A stretch of DNA of 64,000 nucleotides. Origin: Tropicimonas_B omnivorans (GTDB taxonomy: Bacteria > Pseudomonadota > Alphaproteobacteria > Rhodobacterales > Rhodobacteraceae). The notes below the pieces were generated by a model. That model ran no database searches. It had not been told where the DNA came from and saw only the letters and a program-made list of their open reading frames with translations. Positions 8,549 through 16,478 of this stretch are shown here, one piece after another. Made by a program: the position numbers and the translations under genes. The stretch's first letter is position 1; each line of letters begins with the position of its first letter. The stretch lies in the NCBI RefSeq assembly GCF_031846565.1, contig NZ_JAVRHL010000002.1, positions 992,001 to 1,056,000 of the forward strand, in the 5' to 3' direction.

Positions 8549-9360
8549 ATGTCGGATTCAATCTGGAAGATCTACGGCATCCGGCACGCGGTGAATCCGG
8601 ACCGGACACGGGGGCAGAACTTCATCCTCGAGGCGCAGCCGGATGTGCCGCTGGTGCTCGATTTCTATTCGTGGGTGCTGGTGTGCGGTGACCGGCATAT
8701 CATCGTCGATACGGGCATGGCCCCCGAAAAGGCCGCTCTTCACGGACATACGCACTTGCTCAGCCCGGTCGAGGCGCTGGCGACGCTTGGGATCGACGCC
8801 GCTGCCGCGGACACGGTGATCCTGACGCACGCCCATTACGATCATCTGGGGTTTCTCGACGCCTTTCCGCCGCGCAATTTCACATGCAGGCCGAGGAGAT
8901 GTCGTATGTCACCGGTCCCTGGATGCAAAAGGCCTGGTTTCGTCGCGCCTACGAGGTCGACGAGATCCAGAAACTGGTCGCCCTGTTGCATGCGGACCGG
9001 TTGAGCCTGCACGGGCGCGAGGCGGACATAGCCGACGGGGTCAGCGTGCATTGGGTGGGCGGACATTGTGCCGGACAGGAGGTCGTCCGCGTCCGAACGG
9101 AGCGAGGCTGGGTGGTGCTGGCGTCGGACGCCCTGCATTATTACGAGGAATACGAGCGCGGCGTGCCTTTCGCCGTCGTCTTCAAGTCTTCCGACATGAT
9201 CGCGGCGCACGATACCATCCGGGCTCTGGCCGACAGCGACGATCACGTGCTGCCGGGCCATGATCCCCTGGTCGCCCTGCTGTATCCGCCGGCCGACGGC
9301 GCGGGATCGCCACATGTCCTGCGACTGGATGGTGATCCCGATCGCGGTGCCCTGGGGTGA
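8549..9360 (+). pseudogene. Metallo-beta-lactamase-fold hydrolase (lactonase-like), single-base frameshift
   Basis: Two frames together give one ~270-residue MBL-fold protein of the quorum-quenching-lactonase-like type. The first part (from ATG 8549) carries 'HIIVDTGMAP' and the metal motif 'LTHAHYDHLG' (HxHxDH). The second part carries 'MQAEEMSYVTGPW', the His of 'WVGGHCAGQ', the Asp of 'LASDALHYYEEYE' and the His of 'LPGHDP'. The frame changes at about 8881, where 'TTCACATG' would read through as Phe-His-Met if one more C were present. Everything else is intact. It is therefore a very recent pseudogene or a sequencing error. If active, it would hydrolyse a lactone or similar ester in the pathway of the neighbouring transporter genes. 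Confidence 0.8.
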
Positions 9361-9406
9361 AATATTGCATCATGCCACCGGAAGAAGGCTATATGGCACT
9401 CGGAAG

Positions 9407-9412
9407 ATGCAT
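9407..9412. promoter_or_regulatory. ATGCAT core in the GntR leader
   Basis: ATGCAT lies directly before the GGAAGG ribosome-binding site of the GntR gene, and a related TTGCAT occurs at 9365-9370. The core is that of the palindromes at the other control regions of this cluster. This would fit autoregulation, but the flanks do not match well. Confidence 0.25.
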
Positions 9413-9426
9413 GGAAGGCCGGCACG

Positions 9427-10062
9427 TTGAAGCACCAGACCAAGGAAGAGCGGGTTGCCGACTACCTGCGCGAAGGGATCATTTCCGGGCAGTTTCCGCG
9501 TGGTTCGAAGCTGAAGCAGGCCGAGGTCGCCGAGCAGATCGGGACGAGCATCACCCCGGTGCGCGAAGCGATCAAGCTGCTGGAGGCGGAAGGGTTCGTT
9601 CTGAGCACGTCCCATCGCGGCGCGGTCGTGGCCCCGTTCGACATCAACGCGACGGAAGAGATCGTGGACCTGCGGGTGACGCTGGAATGCAAGCTTGCCC
9701 TGCGCGCGATGGAAAAGCTGACATCGGAACAGATGCGGGAGCTCCGCGACCTGCAGGAGCAGCTCGAAGCGGCGGCAGGGCAGGGCGATCGGGACGCGGT
9801 GCGGAGCATCAACTACCGCTTTCACGAGGTTCTCTATCTGGCAGCAGACCTGCCGCAGACCCTGCGCTTCGTGCGGGCGCTTTGGGCGCGCTATCCCTTC
9901 GATCTGATCAACAAGCTGGAAAATCGGGTCGAGCGGGCCTCGGACGAGCATCGCGAGATGCTGAGCGCCATCCTGGCTCACGAGGAAGCGACCATGCTGT
10001 CAGCCCTGCGCACGCACATCCGCGCCGGGTGGGACGAGTTCAAGGCGGGTTACACCGAATAG
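9427..10062 (+). CDS. GntR family transcriptional regulator (FadR subfamily, FCD domain)
   Basis: A 211-residue DNA-binding regulator. Residues ~5-70 form the winged helix-turn-helix ('ADYLREGIISGQFPRGSKLK', 'VAEQIGTSITPVREAIKLLE', 'TSHRGAVVAPF'). Residues ~80-205 form the all-helical FCD effector domain ('ATEEIVDLRVTLECKLALRA', 'INYRFHEVLY'). No ATG lies in frame upstream; TTG 9427 preceded by GGAAGG is the best start. It probably responds to the transported acid or its CoA ester and controls the AATGCATT-bearing promoters before the divergent CoA-transferase/binding-protein pair and before the hydratase operon. The target assignment is inference. Confidence 0.88.
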   Translation: MKHQTKEERVADYLREGIISGQFPRGSKLKQAEVAEQIGTSITPVREAIKLLEAEGFVLSTSHRGAVVAPFDINATEEIVDLRVTLECKLALRAMEKLTSEQMRELRDLQEQLEAAAGQGDRDAVRSINYRFHEVLYLAADLPQTLRFVRALWARYPFDLINKLENRVERASDEHREMLSAILAHEEATMLSALRTHIRAGWDEFKAGYTE

Positions 10063-10131
10063 GGCGGAGCGGGCCTCCTGCGCTACGCGGTGCCGCCAAA
10101 GGCGCAATCGCAACGTAGCAAGGAGACAGAC

Positions 10132-10710
10132 ATGCCTGAAAAAAGCATCCTGCTTGTCATGGACATGCTCAACGATCTTATCCATCCGGAGGGTATGGGG
10201 GCGAAATCCTACGTCCCGCTCTGCCAGGAGCGCGGTGTCTACGATGCCACCAGGCTTGCCATTCGCCGCGCGCGCGAAGCCGGCCTGATGGTCGGATACG
10301 TCCGCGTCGGGTTTTCACCCGATTATGCCGAGTGCCCGCCCGGTTCGCCGATCTTCTCGAAAGCACGGGACCACAACGTATTTACCCTTGGGGGGTGGGG
10401 AACCGAGGTCTTCGCCGATTTCGCCCCGCAGGAAGGCGACCCGGATATCATCAAACATCGTGTCAGCCCCTTCTACGGCACGAAGCTTGAGCCGCTTCTG
10501 CGGGCGCAGGGCATCTCCCGACTTGTTCTCGCCGGGGTGTCCACGAACGGCGTCGTCTCTGCGGCGGTTCGAGAGGGACATGATCGCGACTACGAATGTG
10601 TCGTGCTGGAAGATTGCTGCGCGGGCGCAACGCGCGAGGAGCATGATTTCGCTCTGGCCGGGCTTAAGCGCTACGCAACCATCACGACGGCGAGCGACCT
10701 GACGCTCTAA
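10132..10710 (+). CDS. Isochorismatase-like cysteine hydrolase family protein lacking the nucleophile Cys
   Basis: A 192-residue alpha/beta protein of the isochorismatase superfamily. The Asp of 'LLVMDMLNDLI' (residue 11) and the Lys of 'IIKHRVSPF' (residue 109) occupy the catalytic D and K positions. The expected nucleophile in 'GV.TN.CV' reads 'GVSTNGVVSAAV', with Val 141 in place of Cys. Amide-hydrolysing members need that Cys; isochorismatases that cleave vinyl ethers (for example PhzD) do without it. It may therefore hydrolyse a non-amide bond or be a binding protein. The start at 10132 follows AAGGAGACAGAC; an in-frame start 42 bp upstream lacks a ribosome-binding site. It is 69 bp after the GntR gene. 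Confidence 0.8.
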   Translation: MPEKSILLVMDMLNDLIHPEGMGAKSYVPLCQERGVYDATRLAIRRAREAGLMVGYVRVGFSPDYAECPPGSPIFSKARDHNVFTLGGWGTEVFADFAPQEGDPDIIKHRVSPFYGTKLEPLLRAQGISRLVLAGVSTNGVVSAAVREGHDRDYECVVLEDCCAGATREEHDFALAGLKRYATITTASDLTL

Positions 10711-10719
10711 GCAGTCATA

Positions 10720-10731
10720 ATAATGCATCTT
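10720..10731. promoter_or_regulatory. Putative GntR operator 1 before the hydratase gene
   Basis: ATAATGCATCTT keeps nine of twelve positions of ATAATGCATTAT. It lies 10 bp after the isochorismatase-like gene stop, at the upstream end of the 236-bp spacer before the MaoC-like gene. Confidence 0.4.
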
Positions 10732-10844
10732 TTATCGGGGGCGCCACTGGGTTTGGCCCCCCAAAGCTGCGTCTTATCCCAAAATAATCGGTGTTTTGAG
10801 CGAAAATACGTCGCCTCAACAAACTACGCTTGACCAAAAATAAT

Positions 10845-10856
10845 ATAATGCATTAT
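10845..10856. promoter_or_regulatory. Putative GntR operator 2, perfect palindrome
   Basis: ATAATGCATTAT is a perfect 12-bp palindrome in an AT-rich spacer, 91 bp before the GTG start of the MaoC-like gene. It is the best copy of the motif repeated in the control regions of this cluster. Confidence 0.55.
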
Positions 10857-10946
10857 TTGAGGGGCAATGGCGGGCAGATGTCCCGGCGCCGCCACGGCGC
10901 AGTCCGCGCCGCGGAAATTTTGAATGTACAAGAGGAGACACGGACC

Positions 10947-12179
10947 GTGACCACTGCCGAAACGATCAAGAAGAGTGACGAAACCGCAACCAAGGGCATG
11001 GGTGGCGCACCGGCCGAGGGCAAGATCACGGACGAGGCCATTGCTGCCGCCCGCGACATGATCGGCCTGCAGCTGCGCCCCGAGGGCCCCTACTTGCAGG
11101 ATGCGACCGCCGATACCCTGCGCAACTGGTGCAACGGCATCGGTGACCTCAATCCGTTGTACCGCGATCCTGGCTACGGTGCCGCGTCCCGCTTTGGGAC
11201 GCAGCTTGGTCACCCGATGTTCCCGATGGCCTTCGGCTGGATCGGGCGCACCCGCTGGGGTCTTCCGGGCGTCCACGGTTTCTATGCGGGCAACGACTGG
11301 GAACTGTTCCGCAACGTGCGTCCCGGCGACCGCGTCAACGCCGTGGAGCGCGTGATCGGGATCGAGGAAAAGGAGTCGAGGTTCTCCGGCCGCCTCGTCC
11401 TGCAATACGTCGAAGCCAGCTACTTCAACCAGCACGGTGACCTGCTGGCGCGGGCTCTTGGCACCTGCACCCGTCACGAACGCAAGGCTGCGCGTGACGC
11501 CGGAAAGTACAAGGACATCACGACCCACGACTACACGCCCGAAGAATACGAGGCACTCGACGCCTGCATCATGGAAGAACCCCAGAAGATCCGGGGGTCC
11601 AAGGTGCGCTATTGGGAGGATGTGACCGAGGGCGAGACGCTCGACACCATCGTGCGGGGTCCGCTGTCGCTGATGGACACGATGGGCTTCCTCGTCGGCT
11701 GCGGTCGCGGTCACACACACGGCGTGGTGTTCCAGGCGGCGATGAAGCATCCGGGCCACTTCTTCCGCAACCCCGAAGCGGGCGGCGGCATCGAGTACAC
11801 CGGCATCGGCCATCACCGCGAATCCACGGCGAAAGAGGTCGGCGTCCCCGGCGTCTATGATTATGGCCCGCAGCGGTCATCGTGGATGGCCACGCTGGTC
11901 ACCAACTGGATGGGCGACGCGGCCTTCCTCAAGCGGGTCCGCACGGAGATGCGCCGCTTCAACACCATGGGCGACAGCACCTGGTGCAAGGGCAAGGTGT
12001 CCAAGAAGTACATCAAGGACGGCCACGCTCTCGTCGACATCGAGATCTGGGGGGAGAACCAGCGCGGGGAAGTCACCACCCCCGGCGTCGCGACCGTCGC
12101 GCTGCAGTCGCGCGATCCCGAGCTCCGGGTGTTCCTCGATGGCGGCAATCTCGAACTCGACCTGCCGGTCGTCCGCTGA
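10947..12179 (+). CDS. MaoC-like / FAS1-like dehydratase domain protein (acyl-CoA hydratase)
   Basis: A 410-residue protein built of hot-dog folds. The first domain has the N-terminal MaoC-like signature 'IGDLNPLYRD', with Tyr where the R-hydratase motif has His. A second hot-dog region lies at about residues 215-380 ('GPLSLMDTMGFLVGCGRGH', 'NTMGDSTWCKGKVSKKY'). Such proteins hydrate or dehydrate CoA thioesters. GTG 10947 is preferred because AGAGGAGA lies 8 bases before it; the upstream open frame runs through the operator region. It starts the operon with two CoA-transferases, a second hydratase and a CitE-like lyase, fitting activation, hydration and cleavage of an unsaturated dicarboxylic acid. 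The exact substrate is unknown. Confidence 0.82.
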   Translation: MTTAETIKKSDETATKGMGGAPAEGKITDEAIAAARDMIGLQLRPEGPYLQDATADTLRNWCNGIGDLNPLYRDPGYGAASRFGTQLGHPMFPMAFGWIGRTRWGLPGVHGFYAGNDWELFRNVRPGDRVNAVERVIGIEEKESRFSGRLVLQYVEASYFNQHGDLLARALGTCTRHERKAARDAGKYKDITTHDYTPEEYEALDACIMEEPQKIRGSKVRYWEDVTEGETLDTIVRGPLSLMDTMGFLVGCGRGHTHGVVFQAAMKHPGHFFRNPEAGGGIEYTGIGHHRESTAKEVGVPGVYDYGPQRSSWMATLVTNWMGDAAFLKRVRTEMRRFNTMGDSTWCKGKVSKKYIKDGHALVDIEIWGENQRGEVTTPGVATVALQSRDPELRVFLDGGNLELDLPVVR

Positions 12180-12207
12180 GCCGAAACCAGGAGGGGAGGG
12201 CGTCGCC

Positions 12208-13374
12208 ATGCAGCAGGACAAGCCACTTGCGGGCATTCGCGTAGTTGAACACGCCTCCGGCGTGTCCGCGGCCTGGGCCGGACGCCTTCTCGCGGCCATG
12301 GGGGCGGAGGTGATCATGGTCGAACCTCCGGCCCTGTGCCCGCTGCGCCGCGAGGCGCCGCTTTTCGAAACCGGGGGCAGTGCGCTGTTCCAGTACGTCG
12401 CAGCGGACAAGTTCAGCGTCATCTGTGACCTCGACACGGGCGAGGGCCGCGATGCGCTCGCGGTCCTCCTGGACGGCGCCCAGATCCTGATCGACGACAC
12501 TCCGCTGGCAGATCGAGAAGAGTGGTCGCTGGATCAGGAAAGCGTTGCGAAACGGCATCCGGAGCTGGTGCATCTTTCGGTTCTGCCCTTTGGCGCGGCC
12601 GGACCAAAGGCTGGCTGGAAAGCCGGCGAGATCAACATCGTCCATGCGGGCGGCGAGGGCTACCTTCTGCCTAACGGCTTGTCGGCAGACATGTTTCCGG
12701 ATCGTCCGCCTCTGAAGATCGCCGGACACTTCGCCGAAATGCAGGGCGGCGTCGCCGCGGCGCTCGCCGCACTTGCCGCGCTATGGTCCGGCGAGGGACA
12801 GTTTGTCGATGCGTCGGTGCAGGATGCCAACGTCGCGGTCGGGGCCTTTGCGCTGCAGCGATATGGCGATGGCTCCATCGAACATCGCCACTCGCGATCC
12901 TTCCGGTATGGCGGCGTACTCGAGTGCCGTGACGGCTACGTCGAGCTTCTGACGCTCGAGGAGCGCCAGTGGCAAGGGCTCGTGCGGCTCATGGAGAACC
13001 CGGAATGGGCGCTCGACGAGGCAATGAGCGACCCCGCCCGTCGCAGCGAACAGGGCGACACGATCAATCACGCCATTCGCGCATGGGCGCGGCACCATGA
13101 TGTCGATGAGCTTGTCGCGCGGGCGCAGGATCTGGGTGTGCCGATGGCGCGGTACAACACGCCCGAACAGATCCTGTCGGGAAAACATGAGACGGCGCGC
13201 GGCATCTTCCAGGACCTCGAGGTTCCCGGAACCGGGACGATCAAGATCCAGACGGCGCCGTTCCGTTTTGCCAAGACCGGCCTGCCGCTTGGCGCGGCCG
13301 CACCTGCGCCGGGTGCTCATCAAGGTCTTCTTGATGCAGGCGATGAGGCAACTGCACGGAGGGCGACCGTATGA
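12208..13374 (+). CDS. Family III CoA-transferase (CaiB/BaiF type)
   Basis: A 388-residue CoA-transferase. Blocks seen are 'LAGIRVVEHASGVSAAWAGR', 'MGAEVIMVEPP', 'FAEMQGGVAAALAALAALWS' and 'GQFVDASVQDANVAVGA', where the Asp in 'SVQDA' lies at the catalytic position. ATG 12208 follows GGAGGGGAGG; the frame is open further upstream but that part lies in the hydratase gene. Its stop overlaps the next CoA-transferase start (ATGA). Two adjacent family III genes could form a heteromer or act on different acids. Confidence 0.87.
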   Translation: MQQDKPLAGIRVVEHASGVSAAWAGRLLAAMGAEVIMVEPPALCPLRREAPLFETGGSALFQYVAADKFSVICDLDTGEGRDALAVLLDGAQILIDDTPLADREEWSLDQESVAKRHPELVHLSVLPFGAAGPKAGWKAGEINIVHAGGEGYLLPNGLSADMFPDRPPLKIAGHFAEMQGGVAAALAALAALWSGEGQFVDASVQDANVAVGAFALQRYGDGSIEHRHSRSFRYGGVLECRDGYVELLTLEERQWQGLVRLMENPEWALDEAMSDPARRSEQGDTINHAIRAWARHHDVDELVARAQDLGVPMARYNTPEQILSGKHETARGIFQDLEVPGTGTIKIQTAPFRFAKTGLPLGAAAPAPGAHQGLLDAGDEATARRATV

Positions 13375-14564
13375 AACCGCTTTCCGGCATCCGCATCGCG
13401 GATTTCACCGTTCACGCTGCAGGCCCGTTCTGCACACACATGCTGTCGCAACTCGGCGCGGAGTGCATCAAGATCGAGAGCGCACAGCGTCTGGACATCT
13501 TCCGCAAACCGCACGCGGTCTATGGCCGCGCCGGCCCCGCGACGTTCGATCAGGTCGCGTCGAACAAGCTGTCGGTGCGGCTCAACCTGAAGCATCCGGA
13601 AGGTGTAGCGCTGGCCAAACGCCTCGTCGCACGATCCGATGTCGCCGCCGAGAGCTTTCGTGCCGGCGTCATCGAGCGCCTGGGGCTGGGCTATGCGGCA
13701 CTTCGCGAGGTGAAACCGGACATCGTCATGACGTCGGTCTCATCCTGCGGCCAGACGGGACCTGACAGCCATTTTGCCGGATACGCGCCGCTCTTCGGAG
13801 CATGGGGAGGGCTGGGACATCTGAGCGGATACGAAGACGGCCCTCCCGTGGAGATGCGCCATGTCATGGACCATTCCGTCGGGATGAACGCTGCGCTCGC
13901 AACGATGGCCGCTCTGCACAAGCGCCGCCACACGGGTCAGGGCTGTCACGTCGATGTCGCTGCACGCGAGGTCGCCTCATCTCTCGCCGGTGATGCGATG
14001 ACCGCGGCTTCTTCCGGGGTGGAGATGCGCAGGACCGGAAATACCGACCCGCAACGTGCGCCGCACGGGCTCTACGCGACACGCGACGATGACCGGTGGC
14101 TGTCGATCGCGGTGTCCAGTGACGTGGAATGGTCGACACTGGCGGGTATCATCGGACGCCCCGATTTTGCACAGGATTCCCGCTATTCCACGTCCGAGGC
14201 GCGCGTTGCCGCTCGGCAAGAGGTGGATGCGCTGGTCGCGGACTGGGCAGCATCGGTGGACGCCGACGAGGCGGCGGAAGGTCTGCAGGAGGCAGGCATC
14301 GCGGCGCACGTGTCGTGGCGTGCCGGGGATATCGCCGACGATCCGCACATGATTGGCCGCGGCGCCGTGGTGCCGGTGACCGAAACCGACGGGCGTCGCC
14401 GGATGGCTGTCGGTTTTCCGGCGTGTTTCTCCGGCAGCGACGCACCCGGAATGGAGCGCGGCACCCCCGGCCTCGGCGAACATGAGGAATACGTCTACGG
14501 CGCGCTTCTGGGCCTGGGCCGGGCCGAGCAGACGCGTCTGGTCGACGAAAAGGTCATCTTCTGA
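13371..14564 (+). CDS. Family III CoA-transferase (CaiB/BaiF type)
   Basis: A 397-residue CoA-transferase of the same family as its upstream neighbour and the 710-1939 protein. It shows 'PLSGIRIADFTVHAAGPFCT', 'LGAECIKIES', 'NKLSVRLNLKHPEGVALAKR' and 'SFRAGVIERLGLGY', the usual domain-1 blocks. At the catalytic position it reads 'CHVDVAAREVASS', with Glu where formyl-CoA transferase has Asp, as in the DVSQRE-type subfamilies. The start ATG overlaps the previous stop. In mesaconate/itaconate-type pathways such an enzyme makes or isomerises the dicarboxyl-CoA ester; that role here is inferred from the neighbours. Confidence 0.87.
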   Translation: MKPLSGIRIADFTVHAAGPFCTHMLSQLGAECIKIESAQRLDIFRKPHAVYGRAGPATFDQVASNKLSVRLNLKHPEGVALAKRLVARSDVAAESFRAGVIERLGLGYAALREVKPDIVMTSVSSCGQTGPDSHFAGYAPLFGAWGGLGHLSGYEDGPPVEMRHVMDHSVGMNAALATMAALHKRRHTGQGCHVDVAAREVASSLAGDAMTAASSGVEMRRTGNTDPQRAPHGLYATRDDDRWLSIAVSSDVEWSTLAGIIGRPDFAQDSRYSTSEARVAARQEVDALVADWAASVDADEAAEGLQEAGIAAHVSWRAGDIADDPHMIGRGAVVPVTETDGRRRMAVGFPACFSGSDAPGMERGTPGLGEHEEYVYGALLGLGRAEQTRLVDEKVIF

Positions 14565-14587
14565 CCTCACGAGGAGGAATTCTGGCA

Positions 14588-15463
14588 ATGACGACACAAA
14601 CGGCGCTGCGCGAAGACGATCACCGCTCTGCCATCGGGAGGGTGGAGACGAGGTCGGAGCGAATGGGACCGGCCCGCGTTGCGGCAATGGCGGCGGTACT
14701 GGATCTTGACGACGCGCCGGTCGAAGGCGGGGCGTTGCCCCCGGGTTGGCACTGGCTGTTCTTCAATCCGGCGGTCCGCCGCAGCGAACTCGGCTCGGAC
14801 GGTCATCCAAGGCGCGGCGGCTTTCTGCCCGATGTGGCGCTGCCTCGTCGCATGTGGGCCGGAGGCAGGCTGCGGTATCATGCTCCCGTTCCGGTTGGCG
14901 CGCAGGCCGAGAAAACGAGCGAAATCCTGGACGTGGTATCGAAGTCCGGTCGCGCCGGAAATCTGGTTTTCGTCACCGTGAGGCACAGTATCGCGGTTGG
15001 CGGCGCGCTTTGCATCGAGGAAGAGCAGGACATCGTCTACCGCGAGGCGCCCGCGCCGGATGCACCGAAGCCGTCGCCGTCCGCCGCTCCCGCGAATGCA
15101 GATCGCTCGGTCGAGGTCGTTCCCGATCCGGTGCTGCTCTTCCGCTATTCGGCACTGACGTGGAACGGCCACCGCATACACTACGATCACCCCTATGCCA
15201 CCGGCGAGGAAGGGTATCCCGATCTCGTGGTCCACGGCCCGCTGATCGCGACCCTGCTACAGGGTTTTGCCGCGGAGTCCCGGCCTGACGAGCGGCTTGT
15301 CGAATTCACATTCCGGGGCATGGCGCCGTTGTTCGTCGGTCAATCCTTCAAACTGGAATCCGCGCCGGGCCAGGATGGCAAGCTCGACCTCTGGGCCAGG
15401 GGGCCAGACGGCGAACTGGCCATGAAGGCGGAGGCAGCCTTCGGCACCGGTGTGGCGCCATGA
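14588..15463 (+). CDS. Mesaconyl-C4-CoA hydratase-like (HTD2/FAS1-like dehydratase) protein
   Basis: A 291-residue double hot-dog protein. The second half carries 'FRYSALTWNGHRIHYDHPYA' followed by 'GYPDLVVHGPL', the active-site block with catalytic Asn/His that characterises HTD2 and the mesaconyl-C4-CoA hydratase family. The N-terminal half has 'PPGWHWLFFNP' and 'GGFLPDVALPRRMWAGGRL', also typical. It would hydrate a C4/C5 unsaturated acyl-CoA such as mesaconyl-C4-CoA to citramalyl-CoA. The strong GAGGAGGAAT site precedes the start, and the stop overlaps the CitE-like gene. Pairing with a CitE-like lyase supports a citramalyl-CoA-type product, but related aromatic or branched CoA esters are possible. 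Confidence 0.8.
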   Translation: MTTQTALREDDHRSAIGRVETRSERMGPARVAAMAAVLDLDDAPVEGGALPPGWHWLFFNPAVRRSELGSDGHPRRGGFLPDVALPRRMWAGGRLRYHAPVPVGAQAEKTSEILDVVSKSGRAGNLVFVTVRHSIAVGGALCIEEEQDIVYREAPAPDAPKPSPSAAPANADRSVEVVPDPVLLFRYSALTWNGHRIHYDHPYATGEEGYPDLVVHGPLIATLLQGFAAESRPDERLVEFTFRGMAPLFVGQSFKLESAPGQDGKLDLWARGPDGELAMKAEAAFGTGVAP

Positions 15464-16266
15464 AACATCCGCGCAGCTATCTTTTCGTGCCAGGCCACCG
15501 CCACGACCGGTTCGCCAAGGCGGCAGCGTCCGGTGCGGACGCCATCATCCTCGACCTTGAAGACGCGGTCGGCCCTGAAGCCAAGGATGAGGCGCGCGCG
15601 CACGTTCGGACCTGGTTTGCCGAAGGCGGCCAGGGGCTGGTGCGGATCAACGGTGCGGGTACGCCCTGGCATCAGGACGACCTCGATGCGCTTGCAGCAC
15701 TGCCGGCCGTCGCCGTCATGGTGCCCAAGGCCGAACCCGATGCCGTCGCACATGTTGCCGCGCATCTGCATGGACGTCCGTTGATCGCGCTCGTGGAAAC
15801 GGTCGCGGGGCTCGCCGGGCTTCGGGACACGGTGCGGCTTGACGGTGTCGAACGCGTTGCCTTCGGCAATCTCGATTTTGGCGCCGACGCGCGCATTCCC
15901 GAAGGCGGTCCCGTGCTTGACCCCGCTCGGTTCGAACTCGTGCTGGCGTCGCGCCTCGGCGGGCTGGCGCCGCCGATCGACGGCGTCACCACTGAACTCA
16001 AGGACGCCGATGTGATCGCCGGCGATGTTGTCCGGGGCAGGGCCATGGGCTTCGGAGCGAAGCTTTGCATCCATCCGGCGCAGGTCTCACGCGTGAACGA
16101 CGGCTTCGCTCCGACCCCGACCGAAATCGACTGGGCGCAGCGCATCCTTGCGGCGCTCGACGCGGCCGCAGGGTCGGTGGTGCAGCTCGACGGTAAGATG
16201 GTGGACCGACCCCTGATCGACCGCGCGCAGCAAATTCTTCAGGATGCAGATGCCGCAAGCCCTTGA
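15460..16266 (+). CDS. CitE-like HpcH/HpaI family acyl-CoA lyase
   Basis: A 268-residue TIM-barrel lyase. Seen are 'YLFVPGHRHDRFAKA', 'AIILDLEDAVGPEAKDEAR', 'LIALVETVAGL' (Mg-binding Glu), 'RVAFGNLDFGAD' (Mg-binding Asp) and 'GFGAKLCIHPAQV'. Family members split malyl-, citramalyl- or citryl-CoA into an acyl-CoA and an oxoacid. The length matches stand-alone CitE-like lyases. ATGA overlap with the hydratase gene means coupled translation, so the hydrated CoA ester made upstream is the likely substrate, giving acetyl- or propionyl-CoA plus pyruvate or glyoxylate. It is the last gene of the operon. Confidence 0.87.
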   Translation: MKHPRSYLFVPGHRHDRFAKAAASGADAIILDLEDAVGPEAKDEARAHVRTWFAEGGQGLVRINGAGTPWHQDDLDALAALPAVAVMVPKAEPDAVAHVAAHLHGRPLIALVETVAGLAGLRDTVRLDGVERVAFGNLDFGADARIPEGGPVLDPARFELVLASRLGGLAPPIDGVTTELKDADVIAGDVVRGRAMGFGAKLCIHPAQVSRVNDGFAPTPTEIDWAQRILAALDAAAGSVVQLDGKMVDRPLIDRAQQILQDADAASP

Positions 16267-16478
16267 TCCGTGAACCGGGCAGCGGGGCAGCGGGGCAGGG
16301 AGCGCGACCGCGGCCGCTGAACGCCCTGCCTTTCGAAGAGCTGTCGGACAAAGGGCACTCCGCTCCGAAAGCGAATGCCTTCCGATCTTGATGTTCCTGG
16401 CCGGAATGGCCCGGGCACGCCGGCTCGAGCCACCTTGGCCAGCCGGCTATGCGAGCGACAGCGCGGCGCAGTCCAAAC

